From the NCBI GenBank assembly GCA_937906945.1, contig CALCUE010000045.1:22625-86624 (forward strand): a stretch of DNA of 64,000 bases, written 5' to 3'. Below are positions 52,709 to 60,154 of the stretch, in pieces. The notes under the pieces are model-generated. The model saw only the letters and a program-made list of their open reading frames with translations, was not told where the DNA came from and ran no database searches. Origin of the DNA: an uncultured Clostridia bacterium (GTDB taxonomy: Bacteria; Bacillota; Clostridia; Oscillospirales; Ruminococcaceae). The position numbers and the translations under genes were made by a program. Every line of letters begins with the position of its first letter. Position 1 is the first letter of the stretch.

Positions 52709-54025
52709 TTGCCGTTTTCCAGTCTGACTTTTTTATACCTTTTTCTGCCGGCATCCCTGCTTCTTTTTACGTTGACGCCCCAAAAGGCGAAAAATATTGT
52801 TCTGACAGCGCTTTCGGCGCTGTTCTATCTTCTGGCGCAGCCGGAATTTTTCGGACTTTACGCCGGAACGCTTCTTTTGCAATTCCTTTTTTCCCTTGGA
52901 ATGACGAAAGCGAAGGACGCGAAAGAAAAACGCCTTGTCCGAAACCTTGCCGTTCTGGAAAATACGGTCCTGCTCCTTTATTTTTCCGTCAGCAACCAGC
53001 TTTTCGGAACCACCGTGCCTTTGGGGACCATGGTGGTGGCGTTCACCGCCATCGGCTATTTCGTGGATGTGGAAAAGGGCGACGGAGAGGCGTTCTCCTC
53101 CTTTTTCGATCTGGCGGTGTTTCTCGGCTTTTTCGGCAAGCTTTACCGGGGACCGCTTCTCCGGCTTTGCGATGACACAAAAACCCAACCGGAAAGCCGG
53201 TTGACGCAGGTGGGCGACGGGCTTTATCTCTTCCTTCGGGGACTGGCAAAATATGTGCTTCTGGCACAGCCGCTGGGCGTTCTGCACAGCCGCCTTGTGG
53301 AAGCCAACGGAGCGGAAGCCTCGGTGATCGGCGCCTGGGGCGCGGTGATCTCCCTTGGCATGGGGCTTTTTTATGATCTTTCCGGTTTTTCGGATATGGC
53401 CCGGGGTTTGGGCAACTGTTTTGGGATGGAGCTTCCGAAAAACTTTTATTTTCCGTTCCAGAGTCCCTCGGTCACCGAGTTTCTGGATCGTTTCAACATG
53501 ACGGTGACGGGCTTTTTCCGCCATTACGTCTATGACAGCCTTCGCACAAAAGAAAATTCGGCGCTCCAGTTTTCGGTGGATACGCTTCTTATTGCCATGC
53601 TCTGCGGCGTCTGGTTCGGGGTGCGGATGAATTTTGTGCTCTGGGGCATTTATATCGGCTTTTTTATCATTCTGGAAAAACTTTTCCTCGGCAGGATCCT
53701 GCGGGGGATCCCGAAAATTTTCGCGAGGGTCTATACCTTTTGCGTCACCATGTTCTCCATGACCTTTTTCACCACGGCCGGCGATTTCACGGTGGGGAAA
53801 ACGCTTCGGGCCATGTTCGGCGTCGGCGCCGAAGCGACGACGGAAGCCGTTTCCTACGTGCTTTCGGAAAACGTGCTCGTTCTGATCGTGGGATTCTTCT
53901 TCCTCACCAGCCTTTTGAGCACGGGAGCACGGTTTCTGCATAAAAAGGCGCCGGCTCTCCACGGGATCTTCGCGGTGGCGGAATCGGCGATCCTTCTTCT
54001 GCTGATCACCGGGGAACTTTTATAA
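52709..54025 (+). CDS. MBOAT-family membrane protein lacking the catalytic histidines
   Basis: About 438 residues, some ten membrane helices, with the MBOAT/AlgI layout: starts FSSLTFLYLFLP, then GKLYRGPLL, and SVTEFLDRFNMTVTGFFRHYVYDSL, GVWFGVRMNFVLWGIYIG. In active members the last two read WHIT and GLWHG; here those His are Asn263 and Phe303. MBOAT proteins move acyl groups across the membrane to extracellular polymers. I use TTG 52709 (AGGAGGG six bases away, family-like N-terminus) over the ATG at 52703, which abuts the ribosome binding site. Probably a pseudoenzyme or altered-function member. Confidence 0.87.
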   Translation: MPFSSLTFLYLFLPASLLLFTLTPQKAKNIVLTALSALFYLLAQPEFFGLYAGTLLLQFLFSLGMTKAKDAKEKRLVRNLAVLENTVLLLYFSVSNQLFGTTVPLGTMVVAFTAIGYFVDVEKGDGEAFSSFFDLAVFLGFFGKLYRGPLLRLCDDTKTQPESRLTQVGDGLYLFLRGLAKYVLLAQPLGVLHSRLVEANGAEASVIGAWGAVISLGMGLFYDLSGFSDMARGLGNCFGMELPKNFYFPFQSPSVTEFLDRFNMTVTGFFRHYVYDSLRTKENSALQFSVDTLLIAMLCGVWFGVRMNFVLWGIYIGFFIILEKLFLGRILRGIPKIFARVYTFCVTMFSMTFFTTAGDFTVGKTLRAMFGVGAEATTEAVSYVLSENVLVLIVGFFFLTSLLSTGARFLHKKAPALHGIFAVAESAILLLLITGELL

Positions 54026-54046
54026 AAAAGAAAGGAGACGGGACGG

Positions 54047-55135
54047 ATGAAAAAAGCGGCGGCTATGGGCGTGCTCGTTTTGGTGCTCGCCGTAACGGCG
54101 GCGGTGCTCGTGGGACTTTTCCAAACGGGATTTCCGGAGAACGGAACTTTTTTTGAAAAGACGGAGACGGCGGTTTCGGAAAATATTCCCTTTCGGGAAG
54201 AGATCCAAACGCTGATGACAAAGATCCGTTACCGCTCCGGCGTCCGTTATTTTGACGGGATCTACGTTGGCAGCAACGGCGTTTTGCTTCTCGACGTGGA
54301 AAAACCAGGGTCCCGGGTGATTGCGACGGCGAAAAGCCGTGTTCTGGATTTCACGAAGCAGAAACCCGGCGAGACCTATTTTATGCTGATCCCGACAGCG
54401 GTGGTGATCGGGCAGGACGCCATCGCCACCTATGCCGCGGACGGACTTTATAATCAGCGGCAATTCATCAACTCTTTCTATTCCGAAATCTATAAGACCG
54501 TTGGCACGGTGGACGTCTATCAGGATCTTTATAACCGGCGGCAGGACTATATTTTTTATCGCACCGAGGACCTTCCCACCTCTCTCGGCGGCTATTATCT
54601 CTATGAGGAGCTTTCCGGAAGGCTGGGCCTTCGGCCCCGCTCTCTTTCGGATTTTTCCGCCGCCTATGTGGACCACGATTTTTACGGAAGCCTCGCCACG
54701 AAGGCTTTGGCGCCTTACGCGAAACCGGATTTTCTGACCCTTTATGAGGAAGCGCCGGAACACAGGCGCTATACAATCACCCATTGGGCCGACGACGGAA
54801 CGAAGACGGAAACGGAGGGACTCTACCGGCCTTTTGGGGAGGACCTTCCGGACAAAACCGACCGGATCCTCGGCGGACTTTCGCCGGTGACGGAGATCGT
54901 GGCCGAAGGGGAAGAGGAAAGCTCCCTTCTGGTTTTCTGTGACGAAACGGCAAAAAGCTGGCTGCCGTTTTTGGCCGGTCATTACGGAAAAATCACGGCG
55001 GTCGATCTTGACAGGGCCACGGAGGAACAGCTTTCGGAAATCTTGTTGGACGACTATTCGAAAGTCCTTTTCGCGTACGGCTTCCGGAGCTTTTCGGAGG
55101 GTGTCGATTTCAGCCGTCTGGAGAAAATCTCATAA
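54047..55135 (+). CDS. DHHW-family protein lacking the DHHW motif
   Basis: 362 residues: one N-terminal membrane anchor and an extracellular domain related to AlgX/AlgJ-type and DHHW proteins that work beside MBOAT proteins. Family landmarks are YVGSNGVLLLD, IPTAVVIGQDA, then IFYRTEDLPTSLGGYYLYEEL and DFYGSLATKAL. The signature DHHW should stand where Glu174-Asp-Leu-Pro177 is found, so the catalytic triad elements are missing. It follows the histidine-less MBOAT gene by 21 bases behind AAAGGAG. The pair seems to have changed together. Confidence 0.82.
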   Translation: MKKAAAMGVLVLVLAVTAAVLVGLFQTGFPENGTFFEKTETAVSENIPFREEIQTLMTKIRYRSGVRYFDGIYVGSNGVLLLDVEKPGSRVIATAKSRVLDFTKQKPGETYFMLIPTAVVIGQDAIATYAADGLYNQRQFINSFYSEIYKTVGTVDVYQDLYNRRQDYIFYRTEDLPTSLGGYYLYEELSGRLGLRPRSLSDFSAAYVDHDFYGSLATKALAPYAKPDFLTLYEEAPEHRRYTITHWADDGTKTETEGLYRPFGEDLPDKTDRILGGLSPVTEIVAEGEEESSLLVFCDETAKSWLPFLAGHYGKITAVDLDRATEEQLSEILLDDYSKVLFAYGFRSFSEGVDFSRLEKIS

Positions 55136-55140
55136 AAGAA

Positions 55141-55166
55141 AAAACGGCCCCATGGCCGTTTTTTTG
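55141..55166 (+). terminator. Intrinsic terminator of the comEC-DHHW operon
   Basis: AAACGGCC/GGCCGTTT over four bases, followed by seven T residues. Confidence 0.9.
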
Positions 55167-55171
55167 AGCGA

Positions 55172-55202
55172 CAAAAAAGCCCGACCATTGGTCGGGCTTT
55201 TT
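55172..55202 (-). terminator. Terminator of the zinc-ribbon gene
   Basis: Near-perfect palindrome AAGCCCGACCA/TGGTCGGGCTT with flanking A- and T-runs; serves the gene ending at 55212. Confidence 0.9.
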
Positions 55203-55211
55203 CAGCAGATC

Positions 55212-55490
55212 TTACTGCTCACCTTTCATTTTAGCAAAGCATTCGCTGCAATAAACAGGGCGATCTTCTCTCGGTTTGAAGGGAACTTTGGCTTCGCATC
55301 CGCAAGCGGCGCAGGTGGTGGTGTACATTTCTTTCTGGGTCTTGAGTTTGGTTTTGCGGGCGTCACGGCACTCTTTGCAGCGCTGGGGCTCGTTTACGAA
55401 ACCACGCTCGGCATAGAATTCCTGTTCACCGGCGGTGAAGGTGAATTCTTTTCCGCATTCTTTGCAGACTAAGGTTTTGTCTTCGTACAT
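55212..55490 (-). CDS. Small zinc-ribbon protein (DUF-type, CXXC pairs)
   Basis: 92 residues: KTLVCKECGKEFTFTAGEQEFYAERGFVNEPQRCKECR in the N-terminal half and CAACGCEAKVPFKPREDRPVYCSEC in the second, i.e. two four-Cys zinc sites. The first half is the zinc-ribbon seen in many small Firmicute and environmental proteins (often called zinc-finger CxxC family); the function is unknown but nucleic-acid binding is plausible. Start ATG 55490 after AGAGGT. Confidence 0.85.
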   Translation of the reverse strand: MYEDKTLVCKECGKEFTFTAGEQEFYAERGFVNEPQRCKECRDARKTKLKTQKEMYTTTCAACGCEAKVPFKPREDRPVYCSECFAKMKGEQ

Positions 55491-55620
55491 GTTTTTACCT
55501 CTTTTTTGAAAATGTATTTGCCCTTGGTTCACCACAACCGCTAAATAAGAGAAAATAGACGTTGCCTGATTGCCACGGAGCATTGTTTTGTATAATCAGC
55601 CAATGGCCGCATACCGAAAA

Positions 55621-56184
55621 TTATAGGTCCGTTCCTTTCGGACGGAGTTTGGAGCGAACGCGCGAAAGCGCGTTCCCAATGGATTTTTCCGTCTTGCCGA
55701 GCTTTTCGGCGATCTCCCGGTAAGAAAGACCCCGGAGATAGAAGCCGAGAACGGCGTTTTCAAAAGGGGAAAGGGCGGAAAAAGCCTTTTCCCGACGGTC
55801 ACGAAGTTCCTCCTGTTGGATCCAGTCGGACTCGGGACCGTCCACGCTGACAAAATCCAGATCGTCAAAGGACACGTAATCGAGAAGCGCCCGGTTTTTC
55901 TGCCGGAGACCGGCACGCAAAGCGGAATAAATCTGCCGACGGACGCAAGCCGCGGAATAGGTCCGGAACGAGGATTTTTGCGGATCGTAGGAATGGAGGG
56001 CGCGAAGAAGCGCTAAAAGCGCCTCCTGGTAGAGATCGTCCCGTTCCAAGCCAAGCTGGTTTCCGAGGGAAACGGCGCTTTCGGGAAGATAGACGCAAAG
56101 GCGGGCCAGTTCGCTGAAAACGGAATAATCGCCGCCACGAACGGCCACGGCCAGTTTTTCCAACTTGTTTTCGGAATCGGACAT
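55621..56184 (-). CDS. SigH-like alternative sigma-70 factor
   Basis: 187 residues. Region 2 LERDDLYQEALLALLRALHSYDPQKSSFRTYSAACVRRQIYSAL and region 4 LSPFENAVLGFYLRGLSYREIAEKLGKTEKSIGNALSRVRSKL match the SigH (Spo0H) branch, which in Firmicutes drives early sporulation and competence genes. Region 3 is minimal. This fits the presence of comEC and spoIVA in the window. ATG 56184 behind AAAGGCG; a longer in-frame start exists but lacks a binding site. SigH identity is likely but not certain. Confidence 0.82.
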   Translation of the reverse strand: MSDSENKLEKLAVAVRGGDYSVFSELARLCVYLPESAVSLGNQLGLERDDLYQEALLALLRALHSYDPQKSSFRTYSAACVRRQIYSALRAGLRQKNRALLDYVSFDDLDFVSVDGPESDWIQQEELRDRREKAFSALSPFENAVLGFYLRGLSYREIAEKLGKTEKSIGNALSRVRSKLRPKGTDL

Positions 56185-56219
56185 ACAAAGCGCCTTTCTA
56201 TCAGACCCAGTCAACTGTT

Positions 56220-56247
56220 ATTGTAGCATAGAATAAAAATATGTCAA
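56220..56247 (-). promoter_or_regulatory. Promoter of the SigH-like gene
   Basis: Minus strand perfect TTGACA, 16-bp spacer, TACAAT. Confidence 0.75.
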
Positions 56248-56273
56248 GAGTGGCTATGCCTTTTTACCGCCTT

Positions 56274-57638
56274 TTATGAGGATTTTACGGTGATATCGCG
56301 GATCCATTTACCGCTTTTAAGGCGGAAGAAGCCGATCACGACCTTGATGACCTCGTCGCTTCGCAAAGCGAGATAAACAAGAGGCGGCGGCGCTTTGAGC
56401 ACGAGACCGACATAAGCACCGAACGGAATGGCAAAAATCCAAAGGAACAGCACGTCCGTCAGCATGGCGAATTTGGTATCGCCGCCGCCACGGAAAATAC
56501 CGACGACGAACTGGACCGCCAACGATTGCAGCACAAGGACGATAGCGTAGGAGACCACGAGGTCATAGGCCAACGCTTTGGTGGCGTCGGATACTTCATA
56601 GAAATTGATGACCGGACCGCGGATCAGAAGCAGGATCCCGGAGGAGAGAAGCCCGATGAGCCCGGCAACGAGCAGGACAGAGTTGGCCTTTCTTTGGATT
56701 AGTTCTTTCTTTTCCCCGATGCCGACGGCGTTGCCGATGACAACGGCGGTGGCGTTGCCCATGCCGGAAACGACCACCCAGCAGCATTGCCAGATGATGT
56801 TGGCGATGCTGTTGGCGGAGACGAAATCGGTGCTGATGTGGCCGATGATCATAGAAAGCACGCTGGTGCCGACGCTCCAGACCGTCTCGTTGAGAATGAC
56901 CGGCGCGCCGATTTTAAGGAACGGAAGCAGGTAGCTTCCGGACGGACGGAAAAGATCGGTGAAGCGGTAGCGGACGGTTTTTTCAAAAAAGATCAGATAA
57001 ATAAGCAGAATGGAAAATTCCACACAGCGGGCTACGGCGGTGGCTAAAGCGGCTCCGGCGACACCCATCGCCGGAGCGCCGAGGTTTCCGAAGATGAAGA
57101 CCCAGTTGAGGGAGACGTTGACCAGAAGCGAGGAAAGATAGACCACCAGAGAAATTTTGACGATATGGGCCGAGCGCAGGACGCCGATCATGGCGTTGGT
57201 GACGGCATAGAGCGGATAGGCCCAGCCGATGATCCGCAGATAGGAGGCACCGGCTTCGATGACCGCCGGGTCGTTGGAATACCAGGTCATCACTGTTTCG
57301 GGCAGACAGACGGCCAGAACGCCGGCGAAAGAGCTTAAAACAACGGTGATGCGGAGCATGATCGTCATAATGCGCTTCATGGAATCCACGTCGCCCTTGC
57401 CCCAATACTGGGCGGCGAACACGGTGGAAGCCGAGGTGATCCCGAAAGTCACGATCATCAGAATGAAGAAAAGCTGGTTGGCGAGGTTGGCACCGGAAAG
57501 GGCCGTTTCGCTGACTTTTCCGAGCATCAGCGAGTCCGCGAGGCTCACCGCGAAGGTGATAAGGTTCTGCGCCGCCACCGGAAGGGTGAGGGAAAAGAGC
57601 AGCTTATAGAAATTTTTATCACGGATGAAAAGTGACAT
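56274..57638 (-). CDS. MATE-family multidrug/metabolite exporter
   Basis: 454 residues, twelve predicted helices in two homologous halves. NatM/MatE features include LPVAAQNLITFAVSLADSLMLGKVSETALSGANLANQLF at the N-terminus and the paired segment GAPVILNETVWSVGTSVLSMIIGHISTDFVSANSIAN in the second half. MATE proteins export drugs or metabolites using Na+ or H+ gradients. ATG 57638 follows GGGAGGAA. Its promoter is covered by a perfect 10-bp inverted repeat, suggesting a dedicated repressor or ligand-responsive regulator. Confidence 0.92.
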   Translation of the reverse strand: MSLFIRDKNFYKLLFSLTLPVAAQNLITFAVSLADSLMLGKVSETALSGANLANQLFFILMIVTFGITSASTVFAAQYWGKGDVDSMKRIMTIMLRITVVLSSFAGVLAVCLPETVMTWYSNDPAVIEAGASYLRIIGWAYPLYAVTNAMIGVLRSAHIVKISLVVYLSSLLVNVSLNWVFIFGNLGAPAMGVAGAALATAVARCVEFSILLIYLIFFEKTVRYRFTDLFRPSGSYLLPFLKIGAPVILNETVWSVGTSVLSMIIGHISTDFVSANSIANIIWQCCWVVVSGMGNATAVVIGNAVGIGEKKELIQRKANSVLLVAGLIGLLSSGILLLIRGPVINFYEVSDATKALAYDLVVSYAIVLVLQSLAVQFVVGIFRGGGDTKFAMLTDVLFLWIFAIPFGAYVGLVLKAPPPLVYLALRSDEVIKVVIGFFRLKSGKWIRDITVKSS

Positions 57639-57660
57639 AGTTCCTCCCGATAGTGAAAAA

Positions 57661-57698
57661 GCTATTCCTATTCTACTTTTTTTCAGTAGGAATAGCAA
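57661..57698 (-). promoter_or_regulatory. MATE promoter embedded in an inverted repeat
   Basis: Minus strand TTGCTA, 17-bp spacer, TAGAAT (57670-57675), within a perfect dyad GCTATTCCTA / TAGGAATAGC (57661-57670, 57687-57696). The same dyad ends in a T-run on the minus strand and can also act as the terminator of the upstream gene. Confidence 0.6.
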
Positions 57699-57737
57699 TA
57701 GCTTTTTCGAATAATGGATGGGAAGGGCAAAAGAAAA

Positions 57738-58001
57738 TCAAGCGGCTTTGGAGCCCATGACAACACGCAGACGGGCTTTTTCCCGGCGCTGACGACGCTC
57801 GAAAGCGGCGATGGAACGGCTGCAGTTGGAAGCGCCCCAGATGCCGACAGCGGCAGCCAAAAAGGCAAGACCACCATAGAGGAAAAGCTCGCCGTTGGCG
57901 ATGGTATTAAGGTCGCTGGCACCGGCCAGACCGAGGATCGCGAAAATTCCGGCGGCGGCCATGACTTTGAAGACAAAATTGAAAACATATGTTCTTTCCA
58001 T
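57738..58001 (-). CDS. Small two-helix membrane protein under SOS-type control
   Basis: 87 residues: two hydrophobic helices (FKVMAAAGIFAILGLAG and LFLYGGLAFLAAAVGIWG) and a strongly basic tail (FERRQRREKARLRVV). No family recognised. ATG 58001 has AAAGGAAC upstream. Its promoter is flanked by two CGAAC-N4-GTTCG palindromes, the Firmicute LexA-box form, so expression is expected after DNA damage. Many SOS-induced small membrane proteins block cell division (YneA, SidA), which is my working guess; it has no LysM domain. Confidence 0.75.
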   Translation of the reverse strand: MERTYVFNFVFKVMAAAGIFAILGLAGASDLNTIANGELFLYGGLAFLAAAVGIWGASNCSRSIAAFERRQRREKARLRVVMGSKAA

Positions 58002-58048
58002 ATCTCTGTTCCTTTCTTTTTCCGTGAGGGGGGTGTTTATCTTTTCAT

Positions 58049-58062
58049 CGAACATCTGTTCG
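58049..58062. promoter_or_regulatory. LexA-type box 1 (downstream of transcription start)
   Basis: CGAACATCTGTTCG: perfect 5-bp arms around N4, one base off the strict DinR/LexA consensus. It lies about 11-24 bases after the predicted start of transcription of the small membrane-protein gene. Confidence 0.7.
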
Positions 58063-58079
58063 ATTTCGTTCTGGTTCTT

Positions 58080-58107
58080 ATTATACACACGGATTTTCAA
58101 AATGCAA
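58080..58107 (-). promoter_or_regulatory. Promoter of the SOS-type small membrane protein gene
   Basis: Minus strand TTGCAT, 16-bp spacer, perfect TATAAT, bracketed by LexA-type boxes. Confidence 0.75.
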
Positions 58108-58126
58108 GGGGTTTTTCGAAAAAAAT

Positions 58127-58140
58127 CGAACAGTTGTTCG
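58127..58140. promoter_or_regulatory. LexA-type box 2 (upstream of -35)
   Basis: CGAACAGTTGTTCG, perfect arms, centre 78 bp from box 1. It also lies 112 bp upstream of the divergent flippase gene. Confidence 0.7.
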
Positions 58141-58251
58141 TGTTGGGACGAATTTGTCCGTTTTTTGCCCGGAAAAGACCTTTTTGGAGGCGAAACTGTC
58201 CTATTTTTCCTGTTTTTCGCATAGAATGGCAGGAAACGGAGGCGAAAATCC

Positions 58252-59793
58252 TTGACAAAACTTCGGAAATTCGCGGTCAATGCCGGGATTTTGACGGCAA
58301 CGTCCCTTTCCCTCGGGGCTTTGGGCGTTTTTTATAACGCCTGGCTGACGCAGAACCTCGGCACGGCGGGGATCGGTCTTTTTTCCCTGATGATGGCGGT
58401 GTATCGGCTTCTGGTGACGCTGGCTTCCTTTGGAGCGGGACTTACCGCCACAAGGCTCGTTGCCGAGGAAACGGCGTTCGGGAACGGAAAGAACGCCGCG
58501 CTTTCGATGAAGCTGACCCTTGGCTACAGCCTTTTTTTCGGAATTCTGGCGGCGGCGTTTCTCTTTTTCGGCGGCCGTCTGGCGGCGGAAATTCTTGTGG
58601 GAGATATCCGGGCGGCGAAGCCTTTCCGGGTGTTGGCGTTCTCCTTGCCGTTCATCGGCGTTTCGGCGGCGCTGGGCGGTTATTTCACGGCGGTTTCCCG
58701 GGTGTCGGCCACCTCGGTGTCCCAGATTTTCGAGCAGCTTTCGCAGATGGCGTTCACGGTGCTCGTTTTCGCCATCGGAAAACCGGACGACATCGGCAAA
58801 GCCTGCGTTCTTGTAGCCGCCGGGACCACCGTTTCCGAAGGAGTGTCCCTGCTCATCCACGGTGTTCTCTATTTTCGGGACCGGCGGCGGTTTCCTTTTT
58901 CCGAAAAAGGAACGGCGACGGGAACGGAGATCGGAAGGCGGCTTCTGGGGATCGGGCTTCCGGTGGGAGCTTCCGCTGTGCTTCGCTCGGCGCTCAGCAC
59001 GGTGAAGCATCTTCTGGTGCCGCTCTCACTGGAAAAAAGCGGGCTTACCCATGAAAAGGCCCTTTCCGAATACGGGATCGTCGGCGGGATGGTGCTTCCG
59101 GTGCTTCTTTTTCCCTGCGCCTTTCTGCTCGGCTTTTCCAATCTTCTGGTGCCGGAGGTGACGCAGTATAAAGCGCTGGGACAGAAGGAACGCATCGACT
59201 GGGTGATGGAAACGGTGTTCCGGCTGACGCTGCTTTTCGCCATCGCGGTGGCGGCGGCGCTGATGAGCTGGGCGGACGAACTGGCGGTGCTTCTTTATCG
59301 GGAACCGGCGGCGGGAAACGCCATCCGGGCGCTGGCGCCCATTGTGACGGTGATGTATCTGGACAGCGCCGTGGACGGCATTCTGAAAGGCCTCGGCGAA
59401 CAGGTGGCGGTGGTGCGCTATAATGTTTATGACACGGCTCTTTGCGTTCTTATGGTCGCCGTGTTGGTGCCGAAAACGGGGACGGTGGGTTATCTTGTCA
59501 CCATTGTGATAAGCGAGGTGTTCAACATGACCCTTTCGGCCATGCGGCTCGTTTCCGTGACCGGTTTTCCGGTCAACATGGTGCGCTGGGCGTTGGTGCC
59601 GTCGGTGGCGGCGGCGCTTTCGGTGGGAGCGTCCCGCTTTTTTCTGAAGCTTTGTTCCTTTTCGGCGGAAACGGTCGCCGGGCTTTCGGCGGGGATCCTT
59701 TTCATGGTCGTCGTTTATTACGGCGCGCTGCGGCTTTTCGGCTGCGTGACGAAGGAGGACCTTCGGCTCGTCAGAAGAGTTTTTCGGAAATAA
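58252..59793 (+). CDS. SpoVB/MurJ-like polysaccharide or lipid flippase
   Basis: 513 residues with about fourteen helices of the MVF/Wzx (MOP) superfamily. The N-terminus (GILTATSLSLGALGVFYNAWLTQNLGTAGIGLFSL) and LLVTLASFGAGLTATRLVAEE are typical of the SpoVB/YtgP group, which move lipid-linked wall or spore-cortex precursors. It lacks any residue-level sign of lipid II specificity. TTG start at 58252 behind CGGAGG. It is divergent from the SOS-type gene and ends before the phase-variable leader. Confidence 0.87.
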   Translation: MTKLRKFAVNAGILTATSLSLGALGVFYNAWLTQNLGTAGIGLFSLMMAVYRLLVTLASFGAGLTATRLVAEETAFGNGKNAALSMKLTLGYSLFFGILAAAFLFFGGRLAAEILVGDIRAAKPFRVLAFSLPFIGVSAALGGYFTAVSRVSATSVSQIFEQLSQMAFTVLVFAIGKPDDIGKACVLVAAGTTVSEGVSLLIHGVLYFRDRRRFPFSEKGTATGTEIGRRLLGIGLPVGASAVLRSALSTVKHLLVPLSLEKSGLTHEKALSEYGIVGGMVLPVLLFPCAFLLGFSNLLVPEVTQYKALGQKERIDWVMETVFRLTLLFAIAVAAALMSWADELAVLLYREPAAGNAIRALAPIVTVMYLDSAVDGILKGLGEQVAVVRYNVYDTALCVLMVAVLVPKTGTVGYLVTIVISEVFNMTLSAMRLVSVTGFPVNMVRWALVPSVAAALSVGASRFFLKLCSFSAETVAGLSAGILFMVVVYYGALRLFGCVTKEDLRLVRRVFRK

Positions 59794-59827
59794 ACGGAAA
59801 AAACGACTTGAAAACGGGAAAAACCCC

Positions 59828-59856
59828 TTGCAATCCGGAAAGAACGATGATATTAT
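59828..59856 (+). promoter_or_regulatory. Promoter of the repeat-containing leader
   Basis: TTGCAA (59828-59833), 17-bp spacer, TATTAT (59851-59856). Transcript would include the GCAA tract, the leader peptide and the terminator before the surface-protein gene. Confidence 0.7.
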
Positions 59857-59916
59857 AAGAATGTATCATTGTGGCGATTTTTCGGGACGAAAACAGACGG
59901 GAAGGACTTGACGGAA

Positions 59917-60072
<156 letters not shown>

Positions 60073-60154
60073 TGCGCCGCTTTTTTGTTTTCGCGGAAAA
60101 GTTTCCACGAAGAGCGAATAACCGCTATATGCAAAAAACGGGGAGGAAAGAAAA

